DNA of 7,786 nucleotides from Candidatus Limnocylindria bacterium (lineage in GTDB: Bacteria > Chloroflexota > Limnocylindria > QHBO01): assembly GCA_030146365.1 (NCBI GenBank), contig JASLBU010000142.1, forward strand, positions 1 through 7,786, read 5' to 3'. The notes beneath the pieces were generated by a model. It made no database searches. It saw nothing but the letters and a program-made list of their open reading frames with translations, and was not told the DNA's origin. Positions 1-5,736 of the stretch are shown in pieces. Positions within the stretch are counted from its first letter, which is position 1. Every line of letters starts with the position of its first letter. The position numbers and the translations under genes were made by a program.

Positions 1-1167
1 CGGCTCTTCGCGCTCGAGGAGTTCGGGAACATCTACACCCGGATCATGAACCCGACCACGGACGTGTTCGAGCAGCGCATCGCGGCGCTCGAGGGCGGCG
101 CCGCGGCGCTTGGCCTCGCCTCGGGCCAGGCCGCTGAAACGCTCACGATCCTGAACCTGGCGCGGGCGGGCGACAACTTCGTGGCGTCCACGAGCCTCTA
201 TGGCGGGACGTACAACCTCTTCGCCTACACCCTGCCGCGCTTCGGCATCGAGGTTCGCTGGGTGGAGGGCAACGACCCGGCCGACTTCCTGGCCAGGACG
301 GACGAGCGCACCAAGGCGTACTACATCGAGACGATCGGCAATCCGCGGCTGGACGTGCCGGACATCGGCGCAATCGCCGAGGCTGCGCACGCGCAGCAGC
401 TGCCGCTGGTGATCGACAACACCTTCGCGCCGATCCTCGCGAAGCCCATCAGTCACGGGGCGGACATCGTCATCCACTCGGCCACCAAGTGGATCGGCGG
501 GCATGGCACCAGCATCGGCGGCGTGGTCGTCGACGGTGGGACCTTCGACTGGGCGGCATCCCCGCGGTTCCCCGACTTCACGGAGCCCGACCCGTCCTAC
601 CACGGCGTGAGCTACACCGGCGCGTTCGGCAACCTCGCCTTCATCATCAAGCTGCGCGTGCAGCTGCTGCGGGACCTCGGCCCGGCGCTGTCGCCGTTCA
701 ACTCCTGGCTGTTCATCCAGGGGCTGGAGACGCTCCCGCTGCGCATCGAGCGGCACTCCCAGAACGCCCTGGCCGTCGCGAAGTGGCTGGAGGCCGACGA
801 CCGGGTGGAGTGGGTCAGCTACCCCGGCCTGCCTTCCCATCCGACGTTCGCCAACGCCCAGCGCTACCTGGCAGGAGGCTCGGGCGGGATCATCACGTTC
901 GGCGTCCGAGGCGGCGCGGATGCCGGCCGCGCGCTCATCGACAGCGTGAAGCTGTTCAGCCTGCTGGCCAACGTCGGCGACGCGAAGTCGCTGATCATCC
1001 ATCCCGCCTCCACGACGCACCAGCAGCTGGACGAGCAGGGCCAGCGCGCCTCCGGGGTGACGCCTGACCTCGTGCGGCTGAGCGTCGGCATCGAGGCGCT
1101 GGACGACATCATCGCCGACCTCGACCAGGCGCTCGCCGCCGCCACCCGGGAGGAGGTGAGCGCGTGA
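1..1167 (+). CDS. metY: O-acetylhomoserine sulfhydrylase (MetY), 5'-truncated by window edge
   Basis: PLP enzyme of the Cys/Met metabolism family. It condenses O-acetylhomoserine with sulfide to give homocysteine in the cytoplasm. The frame is open from base 1, and the residues before the first ATG (46) already match the family (NIYTRIMNPT), so that ATG is internal and the true start lies off the left edge. About 388 codons are visible against a usual length near 430, so roughly 40 residues are missing. Landmarks, counted from the internal Met: substrate/PLP-region ASTSLYGGTYNLF at 47-59, VIDNTFA at 122-128 with the Asp that contacts the pyridine nitrogen, and SATKWIGGHG with the PLP lysine at 148 (codon 487-489). 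The insert at about 165-195 and the overall length fit MetY better than cystathionine gamma-synthase. It overlaps metX by 4 nt, which supports the direct-sulfhydrylation role. Confidence 0.93.
   Translation, partial: RLFALEEFGNIYTRIMNPTTDVFEQRIAALEGGAAALGLASGQAAETLTILNLARAGDNFVASTSLYGGTYNLFAYTLPRFGIEVRWVEGNDPADFLARTDERTKAYYIETIGNPRLDVPDIGAIAEAAHAQQLPLVIDNTFAPILAKPISHGADIVIHSATKWIGGHGTSIGGVVVDGGTFDWAASPRFPDFTEPDPSYHGVSYTGAFGNLAFIIKLRVQLLRDLGPALSPFNSWLFIQGLETLPLRIERHSQNALAVAKWLEADDRVEWVSYPGLPSHPTFANAQRYLAGGSGGIITFGVRGGADAGRALIDSVKLFSLLANVGDAKSLIIHPASTTHQQLDEQGQRASGVTPDLVRLSVGIEALDDIIADLDQALAAATREEVSA
1151..1159 (+). promoter_or_regulatory. Strong Shine-Dalgarno site for metX
   Basis: AGGAGGTGA is a near-perfect complement of the 16S rRNA 3' end. 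It lies inside the last codons of metY, and its AGGAGG core is 7 nt before the GTG at 1164. This fixes the metX start and shows that genes inside operons here use SD-led initiation, unlike the three leaderless-type starts further right. Confidence 0.85.
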
Positions 1168-2153
1168 CGCTCCTCCCGCTGAGCCCAGGCGAGCCGCCGC
1201 TGCGCCTCGGTCCATTTCGGACCGAGGCCGGCGTCACCCTGACGGACCTCCGCGTCGCGTACCGCCGGGATGGGCCTGCGTCGTCGTCGGCGGTGCTCGT
1301 GGTCCATGCGCTCACCGGCTCGGCCGATGCGGCCGGCGACTGGTGGGAGCCGGTCATCGGCCCGGGCGGGGCGCTCGACACCGCGGAGCGACAGGTGCTG
1401 TGCCTGAACCTGCTCGGCTCGTGCTACGGGACCACCGGGCCGCGCGACGTCGATCGGTTCGGGCCGATCACGCCGCGCGACATGGCCCGTGCCCAGTGGG
1501 CGGCGCTCGACGCGCTGGGCGTCGAGCGCCTGGATCTTGCGGTGGGCGGCTCGCTGGGTGGCATGGTCGCGCTCGAGGTGGCGCTGGAGCGGCCCGGGGC
1601 GGTCGACGCCGTCATGCCGATCGCGGCGCCGGCGGTGATCGGCAACCTGGCCGCTGGCTGGAACCACATCCAGCTCGAGATGCTCGCGCTCGACCGCGAT
1701 CGGGGGCTGGAGCTCGCGCGCCAGCTGGCCATGACGACGTACCGGTCGGAGGTCGACTTCGAGGCCCGCGACGGCATCGGCTCGTACCTGGAGCACCAGG
1801 GAGTGAAGCTCCGCCACCGCTTCCACGCCGGGTCGTACGCGGCGCTGGTCGGCGCCATGAACGCCCACGACATCGGTCGTGACCGGGGAGGCCCGGTCGC
1901 TGCCTTCCGCCACCTCGCCGATGCGGGGGTTCGGGTCCACGGAGTCGGCATCGAGGGCGACATCCTCTACGGGCCGCGCCAGGTCCGCGCCCTGGTCGCT
2001 GCGGCGCGCGCCGCGGGAGCGGACGCGTCGTACCGCGAGATCACGTCGGACAAGGGCCACGACGCCTTCCTGGTGGAGTGGGACCAGCTGGGCGGGATCC
2101 TGCGGGCGGCGCTGCCCGACGCAGCCGAGGAACCGATCGCCGCGAGCGCCTGA
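1164..2153 (+). CDS. metX: Homoserine O-acetyltransferase (MetX), short form
   Basis: Alpha/beta-hydrolase-fold acyltransferase that activates homoserine with acetyl-CoA (or succinyl-CoA) for methionine synthesis. 329 aa from GTG; the GTGA overlap with the metY stop and the strong SD fix the start. Seen: HALTGSADA at 48-56 in the oxyanion region, the family block GSCYGTTGPRD at 85-95, nucleophile elbow GGSLGG with Ser130, GIEGDILYGP with the likely triad Asp266, and SDKGHDAFLVE with His299. The protein is shorter than the usual 360-380 residues. The loss appears to lie in the lid domain at about 167-185, where the family normally carries a longer Asp-Pro-Asn-Trp-type segment. Direct coupling to metY argues for O-acetylhomoserine as product, but acetyl versus succinyl specificity cannot be read safely from the family name (inference). 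Confidence 0.9.
   Translation: MTLLPLSPGEPPLRLGPFRTEAGVTLTDLRVAYRRDGPASSSAVLVVHALTGSADAAGDWWEPVIGPGGALDTAERQVLCLNLLGSCYGTTGPRDVDRFGPITPRDMARAQWAALDALGVERLDLAVGGSLGGMVALEVALERPGAVDAVMPIAAPAVIGNLAAGWNHIQLEMLALDRDRGLELARQLAMTTYRSEVDFEARDGIGSYLEHQGVKLRHRFHAGSYAALVGAMNAHDIGRDRGGPVAAFRHLADAGVRVHGVGIEGDILYGPRQVRALVAAARAAGADASYREITSDKGHDAFLVEWDQLGGILRAALPDAAEEPIAASA
1204..1228 (+). repeat. Perfect 10-bp inverted repeat (hairpin) inside metX
   Basis: Left arm GCCTCGGTCC (1204-1213), loop ATTTC (1214-1218), right arm GGACCGAGGC (1219-1228). The arms are exact reverse complements. The repeat lies 40 nt into metX, within codons 14-22, just downstream of the metY stop and metX start. There is no T-tract after it, so it is not a standard intrinsic terminator. 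As RNA it would be a stable stem-loop. A role in tuning metX translation or in mRNA stability is possible but not shown. Confidence 0.6.
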
Positions 2154-2363
2154 CGCCACCCGCGCTCGCTCTCTTCTCCTCCGCTTCGGCTGTGCTTCTT
2201 GCCGCTTACCCTCGAAATGTCGCGCGGATATCTCAGGAGCGCCTGATCGTGGCCGTCCTGCTCCCGCTGTCCGTGCATCGCCACCGGCACCGCGCGCGCT
2301 GAACGGCTGCGGGCTCGGCCGACGATCGAGAGGGCTCCGGCGTATGCCGCTACGCTGGCGTGC
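2154..2363. other. Intergenic gap between metX and the cupin gene; possible Rho-type termination region
   Basis: 210 bp without a gene I can support. The first 60 bp or so (2154-2213) are pyrimidine-rich on the + strand, with C far exceeding G and little structure, which resembles a rut-like entry site for Rho downstream of metX (inference). A weak hairpin, TCAGG-AGCG-CCTGA, lies at 2233-2246 without a T-tract. A 36-codon frame from GTG 2192 to TGA 2302 has no SD and an Arg/His-rich tail, so I do not call it. The last 15 bp hold the cupin promoter box. Confidence 0.4.
2351..2356 (+). promoter_or_regulatory. Putative -10 box of leaderless promoter for the cupin gene
   Basis: TACGCT matches TANNNT and is preceded by GC. 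It ends 7 nt before the ATG at 2364, which would place transcription start at or next to the A of the start codon. No SD sequence precedes this ATG, and no clear -35 box is visible 16-18 bp upstream. The call rests on the box, its spacing and its recurrence before two other genes. Confidence 0.6.
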
Positions 2364-2726
2364 ATGAGAATCAGCCGATCCGACGCTCCCGAGGAGCCCT
2401 TCGACGCCGAGCACTTCAGCGGCGCGGTGACGCGCATCGATCACGGGGCGATCGACTCACCCGAGGGCACTGCACTGCTCGTCCGCTTCCCGGCCGGTGC
2501 CAGGACGAACTGGCACAGCCATCCGAGGGGCCAGGTGCTCTACGTCACGGAGGGAAGGGGCCGTGTCGGCACGCGGGACGGCACGGTCGAGGAGATCGGC
2601 GCGGGCGACGTGGTCGTCGCCGCGCGGGACGAAGAGCACTGGCACGGAGCGGCGGACGACGCCGAGGTCCGTCACCTGGCGCTCAGCTTCGGGGCGACCG
2701 AGTGGCTCGAGCCGGTCGAGGACTGA
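2364..2726 (+). CDS. Small single-domain cupin protein
   Basis: 120 aa, one cupin beta-barrel. Motif 1 reads WHSHPRGQ...YVTEGRG at 50-66, with His51 and His53 and a Gln57 where many cupins have Glu. Motif 2 is GDVV at 81-84 followed by EHWHGA at 91-96 with His92/His94. This His-x-His-x3-Gln plus HWHGA pattern is typical of the small manganese cupins that include bacterial cupin hydroxynitrile lyases and many uncharacterised relatives. The spacing suggests His51, His53, Gln57 and His92 as metal ligands (inference from the family). The substrate is unknown, and hydroxynitrile lyase activity should not be assumed. No signal peptide, so cytoplasmic. The start is supported by the TANNNT box 7 nt upstream. 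The ROK kinase gene follows after 25 nt but has its own box, so co-function is not implied. Confidence 0.85.
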   Translation: MRISRSDAPEEPFDAEHFSGAVTRIDHGAIDSPEGTALLVRFPAGARTNWHSHPRGQVLYVTEGRGRVGTRDGTVEEIGAGDVVVAARDEEHWHGAADDAEVRHLALSFGATEWLEPVED

Positions 2727-2738
2727 CCGGCGTCCGGC

Positions 2739-2744
2739 TAGGAT
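2739..2744 (+). promoter_or_regulatory. Putative -10 box of leaderless promoter for the ROK kinase gene
   Basis: TAGGAT matches TANNNT, is preceded by GGC, and ends 7 nt before the ATG at 2752. An in-frame ATG at 2743 overlaps the box itself and would add three residues (MTR). The spacing seen at the other two boxed genes favours 2752. No SD and no clear -35 element. The box sits in the 25-nt gap after the cupin stop. Confidence 0.55.
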
Positions 2745-2751
2745 GACCCGG

Positions 2752-3777
2752 ATGACAGCCCAACAGGTCGTGGTCGGGATCGACAACGGCGGCACCAAGA
2801 CGACCGCCACGGTGCTCGACACCACCGGCCGCTTTCTCGTCGAGCGCCTGCTGGAGGTGCCGAGCCGCGTCGCCGAGGGTCCGGACGCGGCCATCGACGC
2901 GATGGTCGACGCGATGCAGCGTGCCCTGGACATCGCGGGCACGCCGGTGGAGCGGGTGGTGGCGGTCGGGCTCGACACGCCGGGTCCGGCCAGCGCGAAC
3001 GGCGTCATCAGCAGCAGGGGCGCCACCAACTTCGCCCAGCCGGCCTGGCGCGGATTCGACATCCGGGGTGCGCTCGAGGCCCGGATCGGCGTGCCGGTGG
3101 TCTACAACAACGACGGCAACGCGGCCGCCCTGTACGCCCATCACGTCCACTTCGGGGACCGCGCGAACGAAGCGTCGTCGGTCTCGGCGATCGTGGGGAC
3201 GGGGCTCGGCGGCGGCGTGATCGAGGCGGGAAGCGTGGTGCGCGGCGCCGCGGGCCAGGCCGGCGAGCTCGGGCACGTGCGGGTGGCGCTCGACGGCATC
3301 CTGGCCGAGGGGCAGCCGATGCCCACGTGCGCCTGCAGCAACGCCGGCGACGTCGAGAGCGTCGCCTCCCTCACCGGCATCCTGCGCAACCTCCTCCCCT
3401 ACTGGCTGACCCGCTACCCCGACCATCCGCTGGCCGCCATGCCGTCGCTGGATGCCGCGAAGGCCGTCAGGGGCCACGGCGAGGCGGGCGACGAGATGGC
3501 GCGCGCCATCTTCGAGCAACAGGCGAAGGTGCTCGGACGGCTGTTCACCGTCGCGGCGAACTTCACCGATCCACACGCCTACTTCATCGGGGGCGGCATC
3601 GTCGAGGCGGAGCCTGCGTTCCGCGACTGGTTCCTGGGCATCGTGCGCGCCAACACCGAGCTGCGCGACGAGCAGGCCGCCGTGGCGGAGTTCGCGCTGG
3701 TGCCGGACCGCGACATGGCCGGGTCGCGGGGCTCCGCCGTCGCGGCACTCGACACGCTGACACCTCCGGCCGCCTGA
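2752..3777 (+). CDS. ROK-family sugar kinase (substrate unknown)
   Basis: 341 aa, full length for a ROK kinase. There is no N-terminal helix-turn-helix, so it is a kinase-type member and not a NagC/XylR-type repressor. Seen: ATP phosphate loop DNGGTKT at 11-17, catalytic base Asp121 in YNNDGNAAA, phosphate-2/ROK signature GTGLGGG at 149-155, GELGHV at 171-176 with the sugar-contacting Glu and zinc His175, and adenosine-side GGGIVEAE at 280-287. The zinc site, normally CxCGxxGCxE, reads CACSNAGDVE at 193-202: Cys193 and Cys195 remain, but the third Cys is Asp200. Expected reaction: ATP-dependent phosphorylation of a hexose or amino sugar in the cytoplasm. Glucose, mannose, fructose or N-acetyl sugars are all possible. 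No sugar transporter or catabolic gene is adjacent, so context does not name the substrate. Confidence 0.88.
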   Translation: MTAQQVVVGIDNGGTKTTATVLDTTGRFLVERLLEVPSRVAEGPDAAIDAMVDAMQRALDIAGTPVERVVAVGLDTPGPASANGVISSRGATNFAQPAWRGFDIRGALEARIGVPVVYNNDGNAAALYAHHVHFGDRANEASSVSAIVGTGLGGGVIEAGSVVRGAAGQAGELGHVRVALDGILAEGQPMPTCACSNAGDVESVASLTGILRNLLPYWLTRYPDHPLAAMPSLDAAKAVRGHGEAGDEMARAIFEQQAKVLGRLFTVAANFTDPHAYFIGGGIVEAEPAFRDWFLGIVRANTELRDEQAAVAEFALVPDRDMAGSRGSAVAALDTLTPPAA

Positions 3778-3785
3778 CGAACGGC

Positions 3786-3791
3786 TACGCT
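3786..3791 (+). promoter_or_regulatory. Putative -10 box of leaderless promoter for bioY
   Basis: TACGCT, preceded by CGGC, ends 6 nt before the ATG at 3798. It is the same hexamer as at 2351-2356. It fills the 20-nt gap after the ROK stop and no SD is present. A CTGACA lies at 3757-3762, but the 23-bp spacer is too long for a normal -35 element. I see no obvious BirA-type operator palindrome. Confidence 0.58.
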
Positions 3792-3797
3792 GCGCCG

Positions 3798-4400
3798 ATG
3801 ACCGTCACCTCCGTCACCTCCCTTAGCGCCGCCCCGGCGCGCCGGGTCCTCGTCGACCTCGTGCCGGGCGGCCTGGTCCGCGACCTCGCGCTGGTCGCGG
3901 CCGCCGCGGCACTCACCGGACTGGCTGCCCAGATCGCGATTCCGCTGCCGTTCACGCCGGTCCCCATCAGCCTGCAGACGTTCACGGTGCTCCTCGCCGG
4001 AGCCGCCCTGGGGCCGATGCGCGGCATCGCCGCGATGGCGCTCTATCTCGCCGCCGGCGCGGCCGGCGTCCCGTGGTTCAGCGATACGACGTCGGGGTGG
4101 GCGTTTCCGTCGTTCGGCTACGTGATCGGCTTCGTGCTCGCCGCCGGCCTGGTCGGCTGGCTGGCACGCCGCGGGGCGGATCGCTCGGTCGCCGGCACCA
4201 TCGGCACCATGGTGGCGGGAAACCTCGTCATCTATGGGGTCGGTGTCCCGTACCTGGCCGCGGCCATCGATGTCGGGCTGCCGCAGGCGGTGGTGCTGGG
4301 CGCCGTCCCGTTCCTGCTCGGCGACGGCCTGAAGATCCTCGCGGCCGCCGGGCTGCTGCCCGCGGCGTGGCGGCTCGCCGGTGGCGACAGGCCCCGCTAG
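3798..4400 (+). CDS. bioY: Biotin transporter S component BioY
   Basis: 200 aa integral membrane protein of the BioY family, the substrate-binding subunit of energy-coupling-factor (ECF) vitamin transporters that imports biotin. Seen: a hydrophobic helix at 27-48, the family block PFTPVPISLQTFTVLL at 51-66 followed by AGAALGP at 67-73, a helix at 76-94, GYVIGF at 107-112 at the start of the next helix, Asn142 in VAGNLVIY, and the C-terminal block PFLLGDGLK at 171-179 with the usual acidic and Lys residues. About six membrane segments, as expected. No EcfA/EcfT genes are in the window, so BioY would use a shared ECF module encoded elsewhere or act alone (both are known for the family). The start is set by the TANNNT box and the lack of any upstream SD. 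The stop shares CTAG with the convergent SRAP gene. Confidence 0.92.
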   Translation: MTVTSVTSLSAAPARRVLVDLVPGGLVRDLALVAAAAALTGLAAQIAIPLPFTPVPISLQTFTVLLAGAALGPMRGIAAMALYLAAGAAGVPWFSDTTSGWAFPSFGYVIGFVLAAGLVGWLARRGADRSVAGTIGTMVAGNLVIYGVGVPYLAAAIDVGLPQAVVLGAVPFLLGDGLKILAAAGLLPAAWRLAGGDRPR

Positions 4401-5071
4401 ATCCCGAGGGTCGGCGCCAGCTCGACCGGCTGAAGCAGCTCCGGCCCGTCGACGGTCACGCGGTTGACGGCGGGGCTGACCGGCCACATCCGGAGCGAGG
4501 CATCGGGGGCGCTGAGCAGCATCGGCGCAAGGTCCGAGGGCTCGGTGGCGGGATCAAGCCACGCGCCGACCGCGTCGAGGGGCAGGATCACGGGCATCCG
4601 ATCGTGCACCGGCGCCACGAGCGCATTCGGCGCAGTGGTCAGGATGGCGACGGTCGGCGGCGCATCCCGCCCGGCGCTCCAGATCCCGGCCAGCGGCAGC
4701 ATCTCGCCTTGGGCGGCGGAGGCGATGGCGTAGGGCTGGCGCGGCGAGGCCGTCCGATCCCATTCGTAGAAGGCATCGGCGGGCACGATGCATCGCGTTC
4801 GGCGCAGCGCCGGCCCGAAGGCAGGCGAGTCCCAGGCGGTTTCGGCGCGGGCGTTGATCCAGGAGCGCCTGGCGTAGCCTTCGGTCCAGAACGGCTGGAA
4901 GCCCCACCGCGCAGCAGCCAGCCGCCGCGCACCGTCCCGCTCCACGACGACGCGGATTCGCTCCGTGGGCGGCACGTTGAAGAGGCCGCCCGGCAGGTCG
5001 TCGTCCGGATAGGCGCCGAAGTAGTCGCTGATGCGGTGCGACGGTTCCCCCTGGCTGAATCGCCCGCACAC
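4397..5071 (-). CDS. SRAP-domain abasic-site DNA-protein crosslink protein (YedK/HMCES family)
   Basis: 224 aa, one SRAP domain, full length. This family shields abasic sites in single-stranded DNA by forming a covalent thiazolidine link through Cys2. Seen: GTG start followed directly by Cys2 in MCGRFS (the start must be here, because the Cys has to become the N-terminus after Met removal), NVPPT with Asn32, INARAET with Asn73 and Arg75, PADAFYEW with Glu103, and PVHDRMPV with His156. These match the catalytic Cys2, Asn75, Glu105 and His160 of E. coli YedK, so the protein looks active. It starts 6 nt after the stop of the membrane-protein gene, without a recognisable SD, so it is probably cotranscribed and reinitiated. 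Its stop overlaps that of bioY on the other strand. Confidence 0.93.
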   Translation of the reverse strand: MCGRFSQGEPSHRISDYFGAYPDDDLPGGLFNVPPTERIRVVVERDGARRLAAARWGFQPFWTEGYARRSWINARAETAWDSPAFGPALRRTRCIVPADAFYEWDRTASPRQPYAIASAAQGEMLPLAGIWSAGRDAPPTVAILTTAPNALVAPVHDRMPVILPLDAVGAWLDPATEPSDLAPMLLSAPDASLRMWPVSPAVNRVTVDGPELLQPVELAPTLGI

Positions 5072-5077
5072 CGCCGT

Positions 5078-5680
5078 CTAGGGGCGCGCGTCGGGGGCCG
5101 GGGCCGCGGACCAGTCGCGGTCGGGTCCCGGCGCGGTGGGCCGGGGGGTCGGCCGGCGGACCAGCGGCCAGGCGAGGAGCGCGATCGCGACGACTGCCGG
5201 CACCACGCCGAGTCCGACGGCAGTCGTGACGATGCTCGCGTAGAAGCCGGAGTCGATGGACGCGCCGTAGGTGACCCACAGCCAGATCGTGTTCACGGCG
5301 CTCCAGACGATCAGCGCAGCTCCCAGGCCGATGCCGAGAGCGGTGCCCCAGGTTCTGCGCCGCAGGATCCCGGCGATCGCGGCCGCGGCGGCAACCACGA
5401 AGACGGCCTGCGCAACCACGAACGCCTGCTGACCTTCGACGCCGCGCACCTCGCCGAGGCCCGCGGTCAGGGTCCAGAAACCCAGCGCGGACCCCGGGAG
5501 ATTCACCAGCATCTCCCATCCGAAGTAGCCGATGAGCGTCGCAGCGGCCACGTGCGTCATCGGGAGCTCCGCCCGGGTCACCGGGTGCGTCCTGGCGAAC
5601 CAGATACCGGCCAGGACGGCGATCGCCACGGTAGCCGCCCACACCCACATCGCCCATTGCTGGCCGTTCGTCACATCCAC
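5078..5680 (-). CDS. Unknown integral membrane protein, about five helices
   Basis: 200 aa; I do not recognise the family. Probable membrane segments lie at about 12-28, 42-60, 86-105, 111-136 and 147-173, followed by a Pro/Arg-rich cytoplasmic tail (175-200). Positive residues (Arg30, Arg36, Arg107-109, Arg175-176) fit an outside N-terminus and inside C-terminus. The second segment contains GYFGWEMLVNLPG, and the fourth has the aromatic run NTIWLWVTYG. The start is GTG 5680, 8 nt after a strong SD. The frame stays open upstream to 6445, but that part is the antisense/out-of-frame shadow of the ACT gene. It lies 56 nt after the ACT gene and 6 nt before the SRAP gene. No catalytic motif is visible and I assign no function. 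Confidence 0.75.
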   Translation of the reverse strand: MDVTNGQQWAMWVWAATVAIAVLAGIWFARTHPVTRAELPMTHVAAATLIGYFGWEMLVNLPGSALGFWTLTAGLGEVRGVEGQQAFVVAQAVFVVAAAAAIAGILRRRTWGTALGIGLGAALIVWSAVNTIWLWVTYGASIDSGFYASIVTTAVGLGVVPAVVAIALLAWPLVRRPTPRPTAPGPDRDWSAAPAPDARP

Positions 5681-5688
5681 GTCGGTGG

Positions 5689-5696
5689 CTCCTTCC
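5689..5696 (-). promoter_or_regulatory. Shine-Dalgarno site deciding the membrane-protein start
   Basis: On the - strand this reads GGAAGGAG, 8 nt before GTG at 5680. It selects that GTG over the in-frame GTG at 5674 and over ATG codons further in. The 56-nt gap it sits in shows no TANNNT box at leaderless spacing, so the gene is probably read from the upstream trp transcript. Confidence 0.7.
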
Positions 5697-5736
5697 GTGC
5701 CGTTCGAGGCGAGGATGCCCCGGTACGGGCGGGCGG

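Noticed and set aside
46..48. ATG at 46 as the metY start
   Set aside because: Codons 1-45 upstream are in frame, open and match the family. The ATG is an internal Met in the conserved RIMNPT block.
2233..2246. TCAGG-AGCG-CCTGA hairpin as a terminator
   Set aside because: Only 5 bp of stem and no T-tract. Too weak to call as an intrinsic terminator.
2192..2302. Possible 36-codon peptide in the metX-cupin gap
   Set aside because: GTG start without SD or promoter box, Arg/His-rich tail, no recognisable family. Not better than chance.
864..2444. 526-codon - strand open frame opposite metY/metX
   Set aside because: Antisense to two clear genes, Arg-rich, low complexity, no domain. A shadow frame.
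2497..2751. Longer start for the ROK kinase frame
   Set aside because: The upstream part is the out-of-frame shadow of the cupin gene. ROK homology begins with VVVGIDNGGTKT just after ATG 2752.
3579..4487. 302-codon - strand frame opposite bioY
   Set aside because: Arg/Gly/Gln-rich, no motif, fully antisense to bioY and the ROK 3' end.
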